Positions 28,947-36,917 of a stretch of DNA of 64,000 bases are shown here, piece by piece. How positions within the stretch are numbered: position 1 is the stretch's first letter; every line of letters begins with the position of its first letter. The translations under genes and the position numbers were made by a program. The DNA is taken from contig NZ_AUAX01000017.1 of NCBI RefSeq assembly GCF_000428945.1, forward strand, positions 208,942-272,941, given 5' to 3'. The stretch is from Hamadaea tsunoensis DSM 44101. Its GTDB lineage: Bacteria > Actinomycetota > Actinomycetes > Mycobacteriales > Micromonosporaceae. The notes under the pieces are model-generated. The model had not been told where the DNA came from, searched no databases, and worked only from the letters and a program-made list of their open reading frames with translations.

Positions 28947-30734
28947 ATGTCACCGGAGGAACTCGTCGAGTACGGGGTGGCGATCGCGACCAGGCCCTTC
29001 GGCGACCGGTCGGCGAACATCGAGGAGTCGGTCGCCGCCCTCACCCAGGCCCTGGACCGGCTGCCGGCCGCTCACCGATACCTGCGCGGCTACGCTGAAT
29101 ACCAGCTCGGGATGAGCCTGCAGGAGCGGTTGGCGGGATCGGCGCGGGACAATCTCGCGGCCGCCTTCGCCGCCTACGAGCGGTGTGTGGCGGCGCTCGA
29201 CGGCCTGGATTCGATGGAGGCCTCCGACGTCCTCGGGATGGCGCTGGGCAACCTGTCAAGCCTGTCGATGGCCGGCGGCGAGGTCGAAAGCGGCATCGCG
29301 TACGCCGAACGGTCCCTGCGGCATCTGGACAAGGAGTTCCATCCGCGGGCGTGGGGAGTCAGCCAGCAGAATCTCGGCGCCGGCTACCAGGCCAGGGAGA
29401 CGGGCGACCGCGCGGCGAACCTCCGGCGGGCGGTCGCGGCGTATGACGCGGCGCTGACCGTACGCCCCGCCGACGGTCCCGAACCCGTACTGCACCAGCG
29501 GACCATGATGGCCCGGCGGCACGCGACGACGGCACTCGCGCGGCTGGGCGGGCCGGGCCCGGCAGCCCGTCGTGAGCTGCCGGCGGAACTGGTGCGGGCG
29601 GAGCGCGCGGCCCACGCGTATCAGCAGACCGGAGATCCCGCGCTGCTGGACACCGCGATCGAGGCGTACTCCGCCGCACTGTCCGAACTGGACGAATCCG
29701 AGGACCCCGACTGGTGGGGCTCGGCCACCAACAATCTGGCATCCTGCTACGCGCGGCGGCGGTCCGGCCCCGACGACGTCGAGCGGGCGATCGCGGGCTA
29801 CACGGCGGCTCTGCGCGTGCGTACGCGTACCGCCGATCCGCTGCGCTGGGCGACGACCCAGGCGAGCCTCGCGCTGGCGTACCTCAACCGGAAGATGGGC
29901 GATGAGCTGGACAACGCCCGGGCGGCCGTGGCGGCGGGCGAGAACGCGCTGGTGATCCTGAACCAGGTGAACACCCGGCAGGAATGGCTCGGCGCGGTGC
30001 ACAACCTCGGCCTGGCCTACGTCGTCCTGTCCGAACGCGCCGGCGGCCGGGGCGACCTGGCGGACCTCAGCCGCGGCATCAGTCTGCTCGAAACTTCGGC
30101 GGCGAACCTGTCCGGCGATCCCGTGCAGGACCGGCAGCTGCATTTTCATCTCGCGCGGGCGTACCAGGCGGTGGAAGATCTCGCCGAGGTCGATCGGCTG
30201 ACGCGGATCGAGGCCCGGGGGCGGGCGCTGCGGCATCTGGAGATCCTGCGGGAGCTGTCGCGGGACGAGCCCGCCCAGTGGCGGACGATGTCCGACACGC
30301 TCGTCGCCCTGGCCCAGGCCCAGGCGAGCGAGCGCGATCCGGTCCGGGCGACCGAGGAGTTCATCGCAGTGACCGAAGCGTCGCTGGAATCCCTCGCGTC
30401 GGCCCCGAACGCCGAGGCCTTCCTGCGGATCAACACGGGACTGGGGGCCGCGTACATGCGCCGGCTGACCGGTGACCCGGGCGACAACGTGCGGGCGGCG
30501 ATCATCGCGTACGAGCGGGCGCTGTCCGTGGCCGAGCCGGGTTCGGTCCGGCTGGCCGAGATCCACCGCGGGCTCGGTGACGCGTACCGCGCCGCGGCGG
30601 ACACCGAGACGGCGAGGTCGCACTACCGGGCCGCACTCGCCGGGTACGCCGACTCCGACCGGCACGACAGCCGCGCCGCCGCCGACGTCTTCGCCCAGCT
30701 GTACGCGTCGCGGACCCGTCGCGGACCCGAATAA
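28947..30734 (+). CDS. TPR-repeat protein divergent from CHAT-STAND gene
   Basis: 595 residues from ATG 28947, with GGGGAGG upstream. It is all-helical, with repeated units of the type NLRRAVAAYDAALTV, DVERAIAGYTAALRVRT and NVRAAIIAYERALSV, each of which ends a TPR-like pair. These long ~50-residue units are typical of TPR proteins linked to CHAT domains. No enzymatic motif, signal peptide or membrane helix is seen. The start lies 86 bp from that of the CHAT-STAND gene, implying a shared divergent promoter and joint function, for example as a sensor, scaffold or substrate of the protease. Confidence 0.85.
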   Translation: MSPEELVEYGVAIATRPFGDRSANIEESVAALTQALDRLPAAHRYLRGYAEYQLGMSLQERLAGSARDNLAAAFAAYERCVAALDGLDSMEASDVLGMALGNLSSLSMAGGEVESGIAYAERSLRHLDKEFHPRAWGVSQQNLGAGYQARETGDRAANLRRAVAAYDAALTVRPADGPEPVLHQRTMMARRHATTALARLGGPGPAARRELPAELVRAERAAHAYQQTGDPALLDTAIEAYSAALSELDESEDPDWWGSATNNLASCYARRRSGPDDVERAIAGYTAALRVRTRTADPLRWATTQASLALAYLNRKMGDELDNARAAVAAGENALVILNQVNTRQEWLGAVHNLGLAYVVLSERAGGRGDLADLSRGISLLETSAANLSGDPVQDRQLHFHLARAYQAVEDLAEVDRLTRIEARGRALRHLEILRELSRDEPAQWRTMSDTLVALAQAQASERDPVRATEEFIAVTEASLESLASAPNAEAFLRINTGLGAAYMRRLTGDPGDNVRAAIIAYERALSVAEPGSVRLAEIHRGLGDAYRAAADTETARSHYRAALAGYADSDRHDSRAAADVFAQLYASRTRRGPE

Positions 30735-30750
30735 AAGATCTTGGCCGGGT

Positions 30751-30777
30751 TGTCGAATAGCGGTGTCCCCGCTCGTC
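30751..30777 (+). promoter_or_regulatory. ECF42-type promoter of first DGPF/sigma operon
   Basis: TGTCGA (30751-30756), 17-bp spacer, CGTC (30774-30777), about 48 bp before the DGPF start. The TGTCGA -35 and CG(T/A)C -10 elements match what is known for ECF42 promoters, implying autoregulation by the sigma factor encoded here. Confidence 0.65.
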
Positions 30778-30824
30778 GGTAGGTCAGACTGACTGATGTT
30801 TCCACCTGACCGAGGAGATGCGTG

Positions 30825-31166
30825 ATGCCCCAGTACGGAGTTCTGGTCTTCAGCCCGGCGCCCGCCGACCCGATGGACCTCAAGCCCGACTACCTGGCCC
30901 TGCTGGACCGCTATCCGGCGCAGGTCACGGAGCTGGGCGGCAAGATCATCACCGGTTTCGCGCTCCAGCCCAGCACCACCGCGACAGCCGTCCGCGGCGA
31001 CGTCGTCACCGACGGGCCCTTCATCGAGGCCAAGGAGGTCGTCGCCGGCTTCTACATCCTGGAGGCGCCGGACCTGGACGTCGCCCTGGAGATCGCCAAG
31101 CTGAACCCGGCCACCATCGACGGCGGCGTCGAGGTCCGGCCGCTGTTCGAACCGCCGGCCGAGTGA
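30825..31166 (+). CDS. DGPF/YciI-family protein, first copy
   Basis: 113 residues from ATG 30825, with GAGGAG 7 nt upstream. It is a YciI-like alpha/beta barrel protein with the hallmark TDGPF at about residues 65-69, followed by EAKEVVAGFYILEAPDLD. DGPF proteins are small dimeric proteins encoded next to ECF42 sigma factors, and their biochemical activity is unknown. The sigma gene begins 10 bp downstream in the same operon. Sequence divergence from the second DGPF copy is large, so this is not a recent duplication. Confidence 0.92.
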   Translation: MPQYGVLVFSPAPADPMDLKPDYLALLDRYPAQVTELGGKIITGFALQPSTTATAVRGDVVTDGPFIEAKEVVAGFYILEAPDLDVALEIAKLNPATIDGGVEVRPLFEPPAE

Positions 31167-31176
31167 CACACCCGCG

Positions 31177-32445
31177 ATGACGGAGACGCCCGACCGGGGG
31201 CAGGCCGAGGAGGCCGTCGCGGACGCGCACCGTCGCGAGTGGGGATTCGTCCTCGCCGCGACGGCGCGCGTCGCCGGCGACCTCGACCTGGCCGAGGAGT
31301 GCGTGCAGGACGCGTACCTGGCCGCGCTGGAGGCGTGGACCCGCGACGGCATCCCGCGCAAGCCGGCCGCCTGGCTGACCGCCACCGCCAAGCGCAAGGC
31401 CCTGGACATCCTGCGCCGCGACAAGGTGTTCCGGGCCAAGATGCCCATGCTGGTCGAGCCCGACGAGCCGGCCGTGGACGCCGCCGACGCCGAGGACGTG
31501 CCCGACGAGCGGCTGCGGCTCGTCTTCACCTGCTGCCATCCGGCGCTGGCCCGCGACGCGCAGGTGGCCCTGACCCTGCGGCTGGTGTGCGGCGTGCCGA
31601 CGGAGGACATCGCCGCGGCCTTCCTGGTCTCGGAGACCACGATGGCCGCCCGCGTCACCCGGGCCAAGAAGAAGATCGCCGCGGCCGGCATCCCGTACCG
31701 GGTGCCCGAAGCCGCCGAACTGCCCGAACGCCTCGACGCGGTGCTCACCGTCGTCCACCTGCTGTTCACCACCGGGCACACCGCGCCGTCCGGCACCGGC
31801 CTGGTCGCGGCCGAACTGGCCGACCGGGCCCTGCACCTGGCCCGCGTCCTGCTCGCGCTCATGCCCGACGAGCCGGAGGTACGCGGACTCCTGGCCCTCC
31901 TGCTGCTCATCGACGCTCGCCGGGGATCCCGTGTGGACGACGAAGGCCGGTTGGTGCTGCTGGAGGACCAGGACCGGTCGGCATGGGACCGGGCCGCCAT
32001 CGAGGAGGGCGGCCGGCTGGTCCTCGCCGCGTTCCGGACCGGACGGATCGGCCGCTACGCCCTGCAGGCAGCGATCGCCTCCCTGTACGCGCTGCCGTCC
32101 CGCTACGAGGACACGGACTGGCCGCAGATCGTGGCCCTGTACGACGAGCTGCTCAAGGTCTGGCCGTCACCGGTGGTGGCCCTCAACCGGGCGGTGGCGG
32201 TGTCGATGACCGACGGCCCCGCGATCGCGCTGGCGCAGGTCGACGCGCTGGCCGAGGACGAGCGGCTGGCCGGTTACCACTACCTGCCCGCGATCCGGGC
32301 CGATCTGCTGCGCCGGCTGGGCCGGCCGGGCGAGGCGGCGGACGCGTACCGGGCGGCACTGGCGTCGGCGGGCAACGCGGCCGAACGCGAATTCCTGGAG
32401 AATCGGCTGCGTGCCGCAGACACCGGAAAAAATCTTGGTGAGTGA
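31177..32445 (+). CDS. ECF42-group RNA polymerase sigma factor, first copy
   Basis: 422 residues. Region 2 (about 15-85) has DLAEECVQDAYLAALEAW and region 4 (about 110-170) has AQVALTLRLVCGVPTEDIAAAFLVSETTMAARVTRAKKKI. The long C-terminal extension (190-422) is helical and TPR-like, with the characteristic block LLLIDARRGSRVDDEGRLVLLEDQDRSAWD. This tail defines ECF42-type factors and is required for their activity, with no anti-sigma factor known. It is co-transcribed with the upstream DGPF gene. Confidence 0.93.
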   Translation: MTETPDRGQAEEAVADAHRREWGFVLAATARVAGDLDLAEECVQDAYLAALEAWTRDGIPRKPAAWLTATAKRKALDILRRDKVFRAKMPMLVEPDEPAVDAADAEDVPDERLRLVFTCCHPALARDAQVALTLRLVCGVPTEDIAAAFLVSETTMAARVTRAKKKIAAAGIPYRVPEAAELPERLDAVLTVVHLLFTTGHTAPSGTGLVAAELADRALHLARVLLALMPDEPEVRGLLALLLLIDARRGSRVDDEGRLVLLEDQDRSAWDRAAIEEGGRLVLAAFRTGRIGRYALQAAIASLYALPSRYEDTDWPQIVALYDELLKVWPSPVVALNRAVAVSMTDGPAIALAQVDALAEDERLAGYHYLPAIRADLLRRLGRPGEAADAYRAALASAGNAAEREFLENRLRAADTGKNLGE

Positions 32446-32473
32446 TGTCGAGAACCGTCCCCGCGGCTGTGTC
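32446..32473 (+). promoter_or_regulatory. ECF42-type promoter of second DGPF/sigma operon
   Basis: TGTCGA begins at the base after the stop of the first sigma gene (32446-32451). A plausible -10 TGTC lies 18 bp further on (32470-32473), one mismatch from the first promoter. The -35 is convincing, the -10 less so. Confidence 0.5.
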
Positions 32474-32511
32474 CGACGGTTGAAGGAAGCCCACACCGAG
32501 GGAGTACAGCC

Positions 32512-32904
32512 ATGAAGTACATGCTCATGATGCACGTGACCGGCAGCGGCGACGACGTCCTGGACTGGCGGCCGGAGGACTTCAAGCGGATGATCGAGTT
32601 CCAGCACGAGTTCGACGCCGGCCTGGTGAAGTCCGGCGAGATGGTGGCCAACGACGGGCTCGCCTTCCCCGACCAGGCCCGGATCGTGCGCGCGGGCGAG
32701 GGCGGCGTACCGGTCGTGAGCGACGGTCCGTTCGCCGAGAGCAAGGAGTTCCTCATCGGCTTCTGGATCGTCGACTGCGCCACGCCCGAGCGCGCGTACG
32801 AGATCGCCGCCCAGGCGTCGTCCGCACCCGGTCCGGGCGGCGCGCCGCTGAACATCCCGATCGAGGTCCGCCCGATCGTCGGGCCGCCCCCCGTCGACCT
32901 GTGA
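32512..32904 (+). CDS. DGPF/YciI-family protein, second copy
   Basis: 130 residues from ATG 32512 (MKYMLMMHVTGSGDD), with GGGAG upstream. VSDGPF lies at about residues 73-78, followed by ESKEFLIGFWIVDC. It is longer than the first copy through an N-terminal extension rich in charged residues, the more usual form of the family. The TGA overlaps the GTG of the second sigma factor, giving translational coupling. Confidence 0.93.
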   Translation: MKYMLMMHVTGSGDDVLDWRPEDFKRMIEFQHEFDAGLVKSGEMVANDGLAFPDQARIVRAGEGGVPVVSDGPFAESKEFLIGFWIVDCATPERAYEIAAQASSAPGPGGAPLNIPIEVRPIVGPPPVDL

Positions 32905-34127
32905 GCAGGGTCGACAAGGGGCAGGGTCCATCTGTGAGCACACCCGCCGTCGAGGACCTGCTGCGCACGCTCGCGCCGCGGGTCCTCGGCACGGTCGCCC
33001 GCAAGTACCGCGACTTCGAATCCGCCGAGGACGCGGTGCAGGAGGCGCTCATCGCCGCGGCGCACGCGTGGCCGCGCGACGGCGTACCGGATTCGCCCGA
33101 GGGGTGGCTGGTCACCACCGCCTCCCGGCGCCTGCTCAACATCTGGCGCGCCGACGACGCCCGCCGCCGCCGCGAGTCCCTGGACTGGCCGACCCCGCAG
33201 GACGGCCGCGACGACTCGCTGGAACTGCTGTTCCTGTGCTGCCACGAGGCGCTCACCCCGCCCTCGGCCATCGCGCTGACGCTGCGGGCCGTGGGCGGCC
33301 TGTCCACCGCCGAGATCGCCGCGGCGTTCCTCGTCCCCGAGGCCACCATGGCCCAGCGCATCAGCCGCGCCAAGGCGACGATCCTCGCCTCCGGCGTACC
33401 CTTCACGCGCCCGGACACCTGGCGGCCGCGGCTCGCCGCCGTCCTGCACGTCCTCTATCTCATGTTCACCGAGGCGTACGCGGGGACGAGCGCGCCGGGC
33501 TACGTCCGCCCGGACCTGTCCCGGGAGGCGATCCGGCTCACCCGGGGGCTGCGCCACGCGCTGCCGCGCGAGCCGGAGGTCGCCGGGCTGCTGGCCCTCA
33601 TGCTGCTGACCGACGCCCGGCGAGCGGCCCGGGTCGGCCCGCACGGCGAGCTGATCCCGCTGGACGAACAGGATCGCGGACGCTGGGACGCCGCCGCGAT
33701 CGAGGAGGGCACCCGGCTCACGGACGAGGCGTTCGCGTCCGGCGCCGTCGGGGCGTACCAGCTCCAGGCCGCGATCGCCGCGCTGCACGACGCCGCGCCG
33801 TCCACCGCCGACACCGACTGGGCGCAGATCGCCGCGCTGTACGGCGTACTCGAAAGGATGCAGCGCAACCCGATGGTGACCCTGAACCGGGCGGTGGCGC
33901 TGGCGATGGTACGCGGACCGGCCGCGGGTCTGTCCCTGTTGGACACGGTGCCGCTGACGGGCCACCACCGCTGGCACGCCGTACGCGGGCAGCTGCTGGC
34001 GATGGCGGGCGACCGGGCCGCGGCGGTCGAGGAACTGGCCGCGGCGGCGCGGCTGACGACGAGCGGGCCGGAGCGCGATTACCTCCTGACGAAGGCGGCC
34101 GGTTTACGGTTACCATCTGCGCCATGA
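32901..34127 (+). CDS. ECF42-group RNA polymerase sigma factor, second copy
   Basis: 408 residues from GTG 32901, which overlaps the DGPF stop (GTGA). GTG 32934 is an alternative that removes a poorly conserved leader. Region 2 has DFESAEDAVQEALIAAAHAW, and region 4 has PPSAIALTLRAVGGLSTAEIAAAFLVPEATMAQRISRAK. The C-terminal TPR-like extension contains LLALMLLTDARRAARVGPHGELIPLDEQDRGRWD. Its divergence from the first ECF42 copy suggests two separate regulatory circuits. It overlaps the following hydrolase by 4 bp, so that enzyme belongs to its operon. Confidence 0.93.
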   Translation: MSRVDKGQGPSVSTPAVEDLLRTLAPRVLGTVARKYRDFESAEDAVQEALIAAAHAWPRDGVPDSPEGWLVTTASRRLLNIWRADDARRRRESLDWPTPQDGRDDSLELLFLCCHEALTPPSAIALTLRAVGGLSTAEIAAAFLVPEATMAQRISRAKATILASGVPFTRPDTWRPRLAAVLHVLYLMFTEAYAGTSAPGYVRPDLSREAIRLTRGLRHALPREPEVAGLLALMLLTDARRAARVGPHGELIPLDEQDRGRWDAAAIEEGTRLTDEAFASGAVGAYQLQAAIAALHDAAPSTADTDWAQIAALYGVLERMQRNPMVTLNRAVALAMVRGPAAGLSLLDTVPLTGHHRWHAVRGQLLAMAGDRAAAVEELAAAARLTTSGPERDYLLTKAAGLRLPSAP

Positions 34128-34918
34128 GTTACCACACAGTAACTTCATCGGACGGCACCCCCCTGCACGTCCGCGTCACCGGCCCCGACGACGCCCCGAC
34201 GATCGTCTGCGTGCACGGCTACCCTGACGACGGCAGCCTCTGGAACGGCGTCACCGCCCTGCTCGTACCCGACTTCCGCGTGGTCGCGTACGACGTGCGC
34301 GGCGCCGGCCGGTCGGGCAAACCCGGTGCCACGGCGGCGTACCAGCTCGAACAGCTGACCGACGACCTCAGCGCCGTCATCGCCGAAGTCGGCCCGGACG
34401 GTCCCGTGTACCTGCTCGCGCACGACTGGGGCTCCATCCAGTGCTGGTACGCGATCACCCACGGCGTCGACGCGGCCGGCTTCGTCTCGATCTCCGGACC
34501 GCACCTGCCCGACGCCGCCCGCTGGATCCGCCGCAACCTCTACTGGCAGGGCGTACGCCAGCTCCTCAAGTCCGCGTACATCGCCTTCTTCCGCACGCCC
34601 TGGCTGCCGGAACTGGCCATCCGCACCGGACTGTTCCGGCTGGTCCTCCAGAGTGACCCGTCCCGCCGCGGCCACCCGCCCGCCCCCGCCGACGCCCGCC
34701 ACGGCCTGGCCCTCTACCGCGCCAACATGGGACGGCGGCTGACCCGCGGCGCCACGCGTACGCCGACCCTCGTCCTCGCCCCGCGGCACGACCGCTACGT
34801 CGGCGCGGGAATGCAGGGCCCGGAGGCGGAGATCGTCGAGGCGGGGCACTGGCTGCCCTACAGCCACCCCGAACTGGTCGCCGAACGCGTACGCAAGTTC
34901 CTCACATCCCTCTCCTGA
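34124..34918 (+). CDS. Alpha/beta hydrolase, epoxide hydrolase/dehalogenase-like
   Basis: 264 residues from ATG 34124, overlapping the sigma-factor stop in ATGA. The oxyanion region is CVHGYPDD. The nucleophile motif LLAHDWGS has Asp in the nucleophile position, as in epoxide hydrolases and haloalkane dehalogenases. The catalytic His is in EAGHWLPYSHPELV. It resembles the N-terminal half of EphD-like proteins, which carry a short-chain dehydrogenase domain after the hydrolase, and that second domain is absent here. As the last gene of the second DGPF/ECF42 operon, it may be an output of that sigma circuit. Confidence 0.87.
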   Translation: MSYHTVTSSDGTPLHVRVTGPDDAPTIVCVHGYPDDGSLWNGVTALLVPDFRVVAYDVRGAGRSGKPGATAAYQLEQLTDDLSAVIAEVGPDGPVYLLAHDWGSIQCWYAITHGVDAAGFVSISGPHLPDAARWIRRNLYWQGVRQLLKSAYIAFFRTPWLPELAIRTGLFRLVLQSDPSRRGHPPAPADARHGLALYRANMGRRLTRGATRTPTLVLAPRHDRYVGAGMQGPEAEIVEAGHWLPYSHPELVAERVRKFLTSLS

Positions 34919-34994
34919 CAACCAGAAATCGAGGATTCCCGCGGGATGATCGTTTACCGCTAATACGGCAGCCCGCACCGGATCGTCTTGGTCA

Positions 34995-35093
34995 AATACC
35001 TTCTATCCGGCAAGAAGGCGCTCCCATGCCGAATAGAAGGTATTCGATCAATGGGATCGGTGTCGCCGTGCCGTAATGACGGCATTCGATCAA
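34995..35093. repeat. Intergenic hairpin cluster upstream of Nudix gene
   Basis: A 12-bp perfect inverted repeat AATACCTTCTAT / ATAGAAGGTATT (34995-35006, 35033-35044) extends inward with one mismatch. It is followed by a TGCCGT-AATG-ACGGCA hairpin (35069-35084). ATTCGATCAA recurs at 35042-35051 and 35084-35093. The gene-free gap 34919-35176 is less GC-rich than its surroundings and holds no supportable ORF. Confidence 0.7.
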
Positions 35094-35176
35094 GCGACCG
35101 TAGTGCCGAAACGGTTCGCGCCGGACGAGTGAGGGCAGTCTTTTCTCCGCGGCGCGACCGGATACTCGCCTCGATC

Positions 35177-35707
35177 ATGGCGCTGACCATCCCGCCCATT
35201 CGCATGTGCGGCTGGCAGACTGGGCTGGTGGTGGCCCCCATCCTGCAGACCGGCGTCTTCATCCGCTCCGCTGACGGCGGCAGTGTCCTGCTGCTGCACC
35301 GCGACAAGGACACCGCCGACCCGCACCACGGCAAGTACCTCAGCCTCGGCGGCCACGTCGAGCCCGGCGAGGACGTCCTCACCTGCGCCCGCCGCGAAGT
35401 CTTCGAAGAGTCCGGCCTCGTCGTCACCGATCTCGTCCTGCGGGGGACCGTGCTGTGGAGCGGGTTCGGCGTACCGGCCGAGGACGTCCTGTGCTTCATG
35501 TTCCGGGCCGACGCGTACGCGGGGGAGCACCACGGGGGCAACGAGGAGGGCACCCTGGAATGGGTGCCGCTCGACGAGTTGGACGCCAGGCCGATGTGGG
35601 AGAGCGACCACCTGTGGCTGCCGATGATCTTCGACGAGGAGCCGCCCTTCCACGGGGTCATGCCCTACGCCGGGTACGAGATGGTCTCCTGGACCTTCAG
35701 CCGCTGA
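35177..35707 (+). CDS. Nudix hydrolase
   Basis: 176 residues from ATG 35177; the start is uncertain and GTG 35228 would remove 17 residues. The Nudix box is complete: GGHVEPGEDVLTCARREVFEESGL, fitting G-x5-E-x7-REVxEE-x2-G, at about residues 57-80. It hydrolyses nucleoside diphosphates linked to another moiety. Similarity in the segment after the box (WVPLDELDARPMW) is like 8-oxo-dGTP diphosphatases, but the substrate is not certain. It is preceded by a palindrome-rich gap and faces the VIT-family gene. Confidence 0.9.
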   Translation: MALTIPPIRMCGWQTGLVVAPILQTGVFIRSADGGSVLLLHRDKDTADPHHGKYLSLGGHVEPGEDVLTCARREVFEESGLVVTDLVLRGTVLWSGFGVPAEDVLCFMFRADAYAGEHHGGNEEGTLEWVPLDELDARPMWESDHLWLPMIFDEEPPFHGVMPYAGYEMVSWTFSR

Positions 35708-35792
35708 GCCCTATGCGGCTCTCGCCCCGACTAAGCGACGTCTTACAGAGCGTGGCGGCGCTTCTTGGTTGAGATGCGATCAGTCTTTCTCA

Positions 35793-36515
35793 TTAGACGG
35801 CTGTGCCGACGAGGGTGCCGATGGCGTACGTGATGGCCATGCCGATCGCCCCGCCGACGACCACCCGCAGGATCGCCCGTCCCCGGCGCGCGCCCCCGAG
35901 CCGGGCGCTGAGGCTGCCGGTGATCGCCAGCGCGATCAGCACCGCGACGAACGTGACCGGTACGCGCCAGCTGGTGGGCGGCAGGAGGATGGCGACCAGG
36001 GGCAGGATCGCCCCGATCGTGAACGAGACGGCGGACGCGTACGCGGCGTGCCACGGGTTGGTCAGTGCTTCGGTGTTGATGCCGAGCTCGGTTTCGGCGT
36101 GGGCGCGCAGCGCGTCGTGCGCGGTCAGCTCCACGGCGACCTGGCGGGCGGTCGCCGGGGTCAGGCCGCGCTGCTCGTAGAGGCCGGCGAGTTCCGCCAG
36201 TTCGGCGTCGGGCATGGTTTCCAGCTCGCGGCGTTCCCGCCGGAGCATCGCCTTCTCGCTGTCGCGCTGCGTGCTGACGGAGACGTACTCGCCGAGGGCC
36301 ATGGAGACCGCGCCGGCCACGAGCCCGGCGATGCCGGCCGTGAAGATCGCGGTCCGGGCGGAGGTCGCGCCGGCCACGCCGATGACGATGCCGGCCGTGG
36401 AGACGATGCCGTCGTTGGCGCCGAGGACGCCCGCCCGCAGCCAGTTCAGGCGGGAGGCGAACTCGCCGCCGGTGTTGGGGTGGGCTTCCCCGGCATGATC
36501 GGCCGCATCGCTCAT
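35793..36515 (-). CDS. VIT1/CCC1-family iron/manganese transporter
   Basis: 240 residues starting ATG 36515. The family hallmark WLRAGVLGANDGIVSTAGIVIGVAGA lies at about residues 24-50 in the first helix. It is followed by GAVSMALGEYVSVSTQRDSE, a cytosolic metal-binding helical region (70-140, Glu-rich) and three further membrane helices. VIT/CCC1 proteins export Fe2+ or Mn2+ from the cytosol. It is convergent with the Nudix gene and followed upstream on the same strand by a small zinc-finger-like gene 17 bp away. Confidence 0.93.
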   Translation of the reverse strand: MSDAADHAGEAHPNTGGEFASRLNWLRAGVLGANDGIVSTAGIVIGVAGATSARTAIFTAGIAGLVAGAVSMALGEYVSVSTQRDSEKAMLRRERRELETMPDAELAELAGLYEQRGLTPATARQVAVELTAHDALRAHAETELGINTEALTNPWHAAYASAVSFTIGAILPLVAILLPPTSWRVPVTFVAVLIALAITGSLSARLGGARRGRAILRVVVGGAIGMAITYAIGTLVGTAV

Positions 36516-36532
36516 GGCCGAATTATCGGGGT

Positions 36533-36706
36533 TCAGGCGCGGTTGCGCCGCAGGAACGAGAAGGCGGACTTCGCCGGCGCGGCCGGTACGCAGTTGCCGT
36601 CACACCGCTCCGACTCCGGTACGCCGGCCAGCGCCTCCTCGATGTGCTCCCCGCACCCGGACCAGGTGGCCTTGCCGCAGTTCGAACAGGTGACGCGCCG
36701 GCACAT
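36533..36706 (-). CDS. Small Cys-rich (zinc-ribbon-like) protein
   Basis: 57 residues from ATG 36706, with GGGAGGA just upstream. A longer start at 36730 lacks this. Cysteines occur as MCRRVTCSNCGKATWSGCGEHI and again CDGNC, consistent with one bound zinc. Short proteins with the C-x2-C-GK-x-TW-x-GCG pattern are common in actinobacteria and have no known function. It lies 17 bp upstream of the VIT transporter gene and is probably co-transcribed with it. Confidence 0.75.
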   Translation of the reverse strand: MCRRVTCSNCGKATWSGCGEHIEEALAGVPESERCDGNCVPAAPAKSAFSFLRRNRA

Positions 36707-36917
36707 GAGTCCTCCCGTGGACAAGTTCACGCAGGCCAGCGGCCCGCACAGGCGATAGCGGCGATGGTACGCGCATCCCGCGGCCGGCTGCCGCAGGGGA
36801 AGCTTCGCCTCAGCGAGGGTCCGCGGCCCATACGATCCCTGCGGGCCGGGTACCGATCTGGCGGAAGTGTCGGCTTATCGATCCCTTTCGGGTGATGCCG
36901 CTGTCACCCTGGGCGCC

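Noticed and set aside
28861..28953. 31-residue N-terminal extension of the CHAT-STAND protein
   Set aside because: It would overlap the divergent TPR gene start and its ribosome site, and the residues look non-conserved. ATG 28860 is preferred.
25679..30734. Type III-E CRISPR (craspase) locus suggested by TPR plus CHAT proteins
   Set aside because: No gRAMP/Cas7-11 gene, repeat array or other cas gene is present. The CHAT protein here is fused to a STAND ATPase instead.
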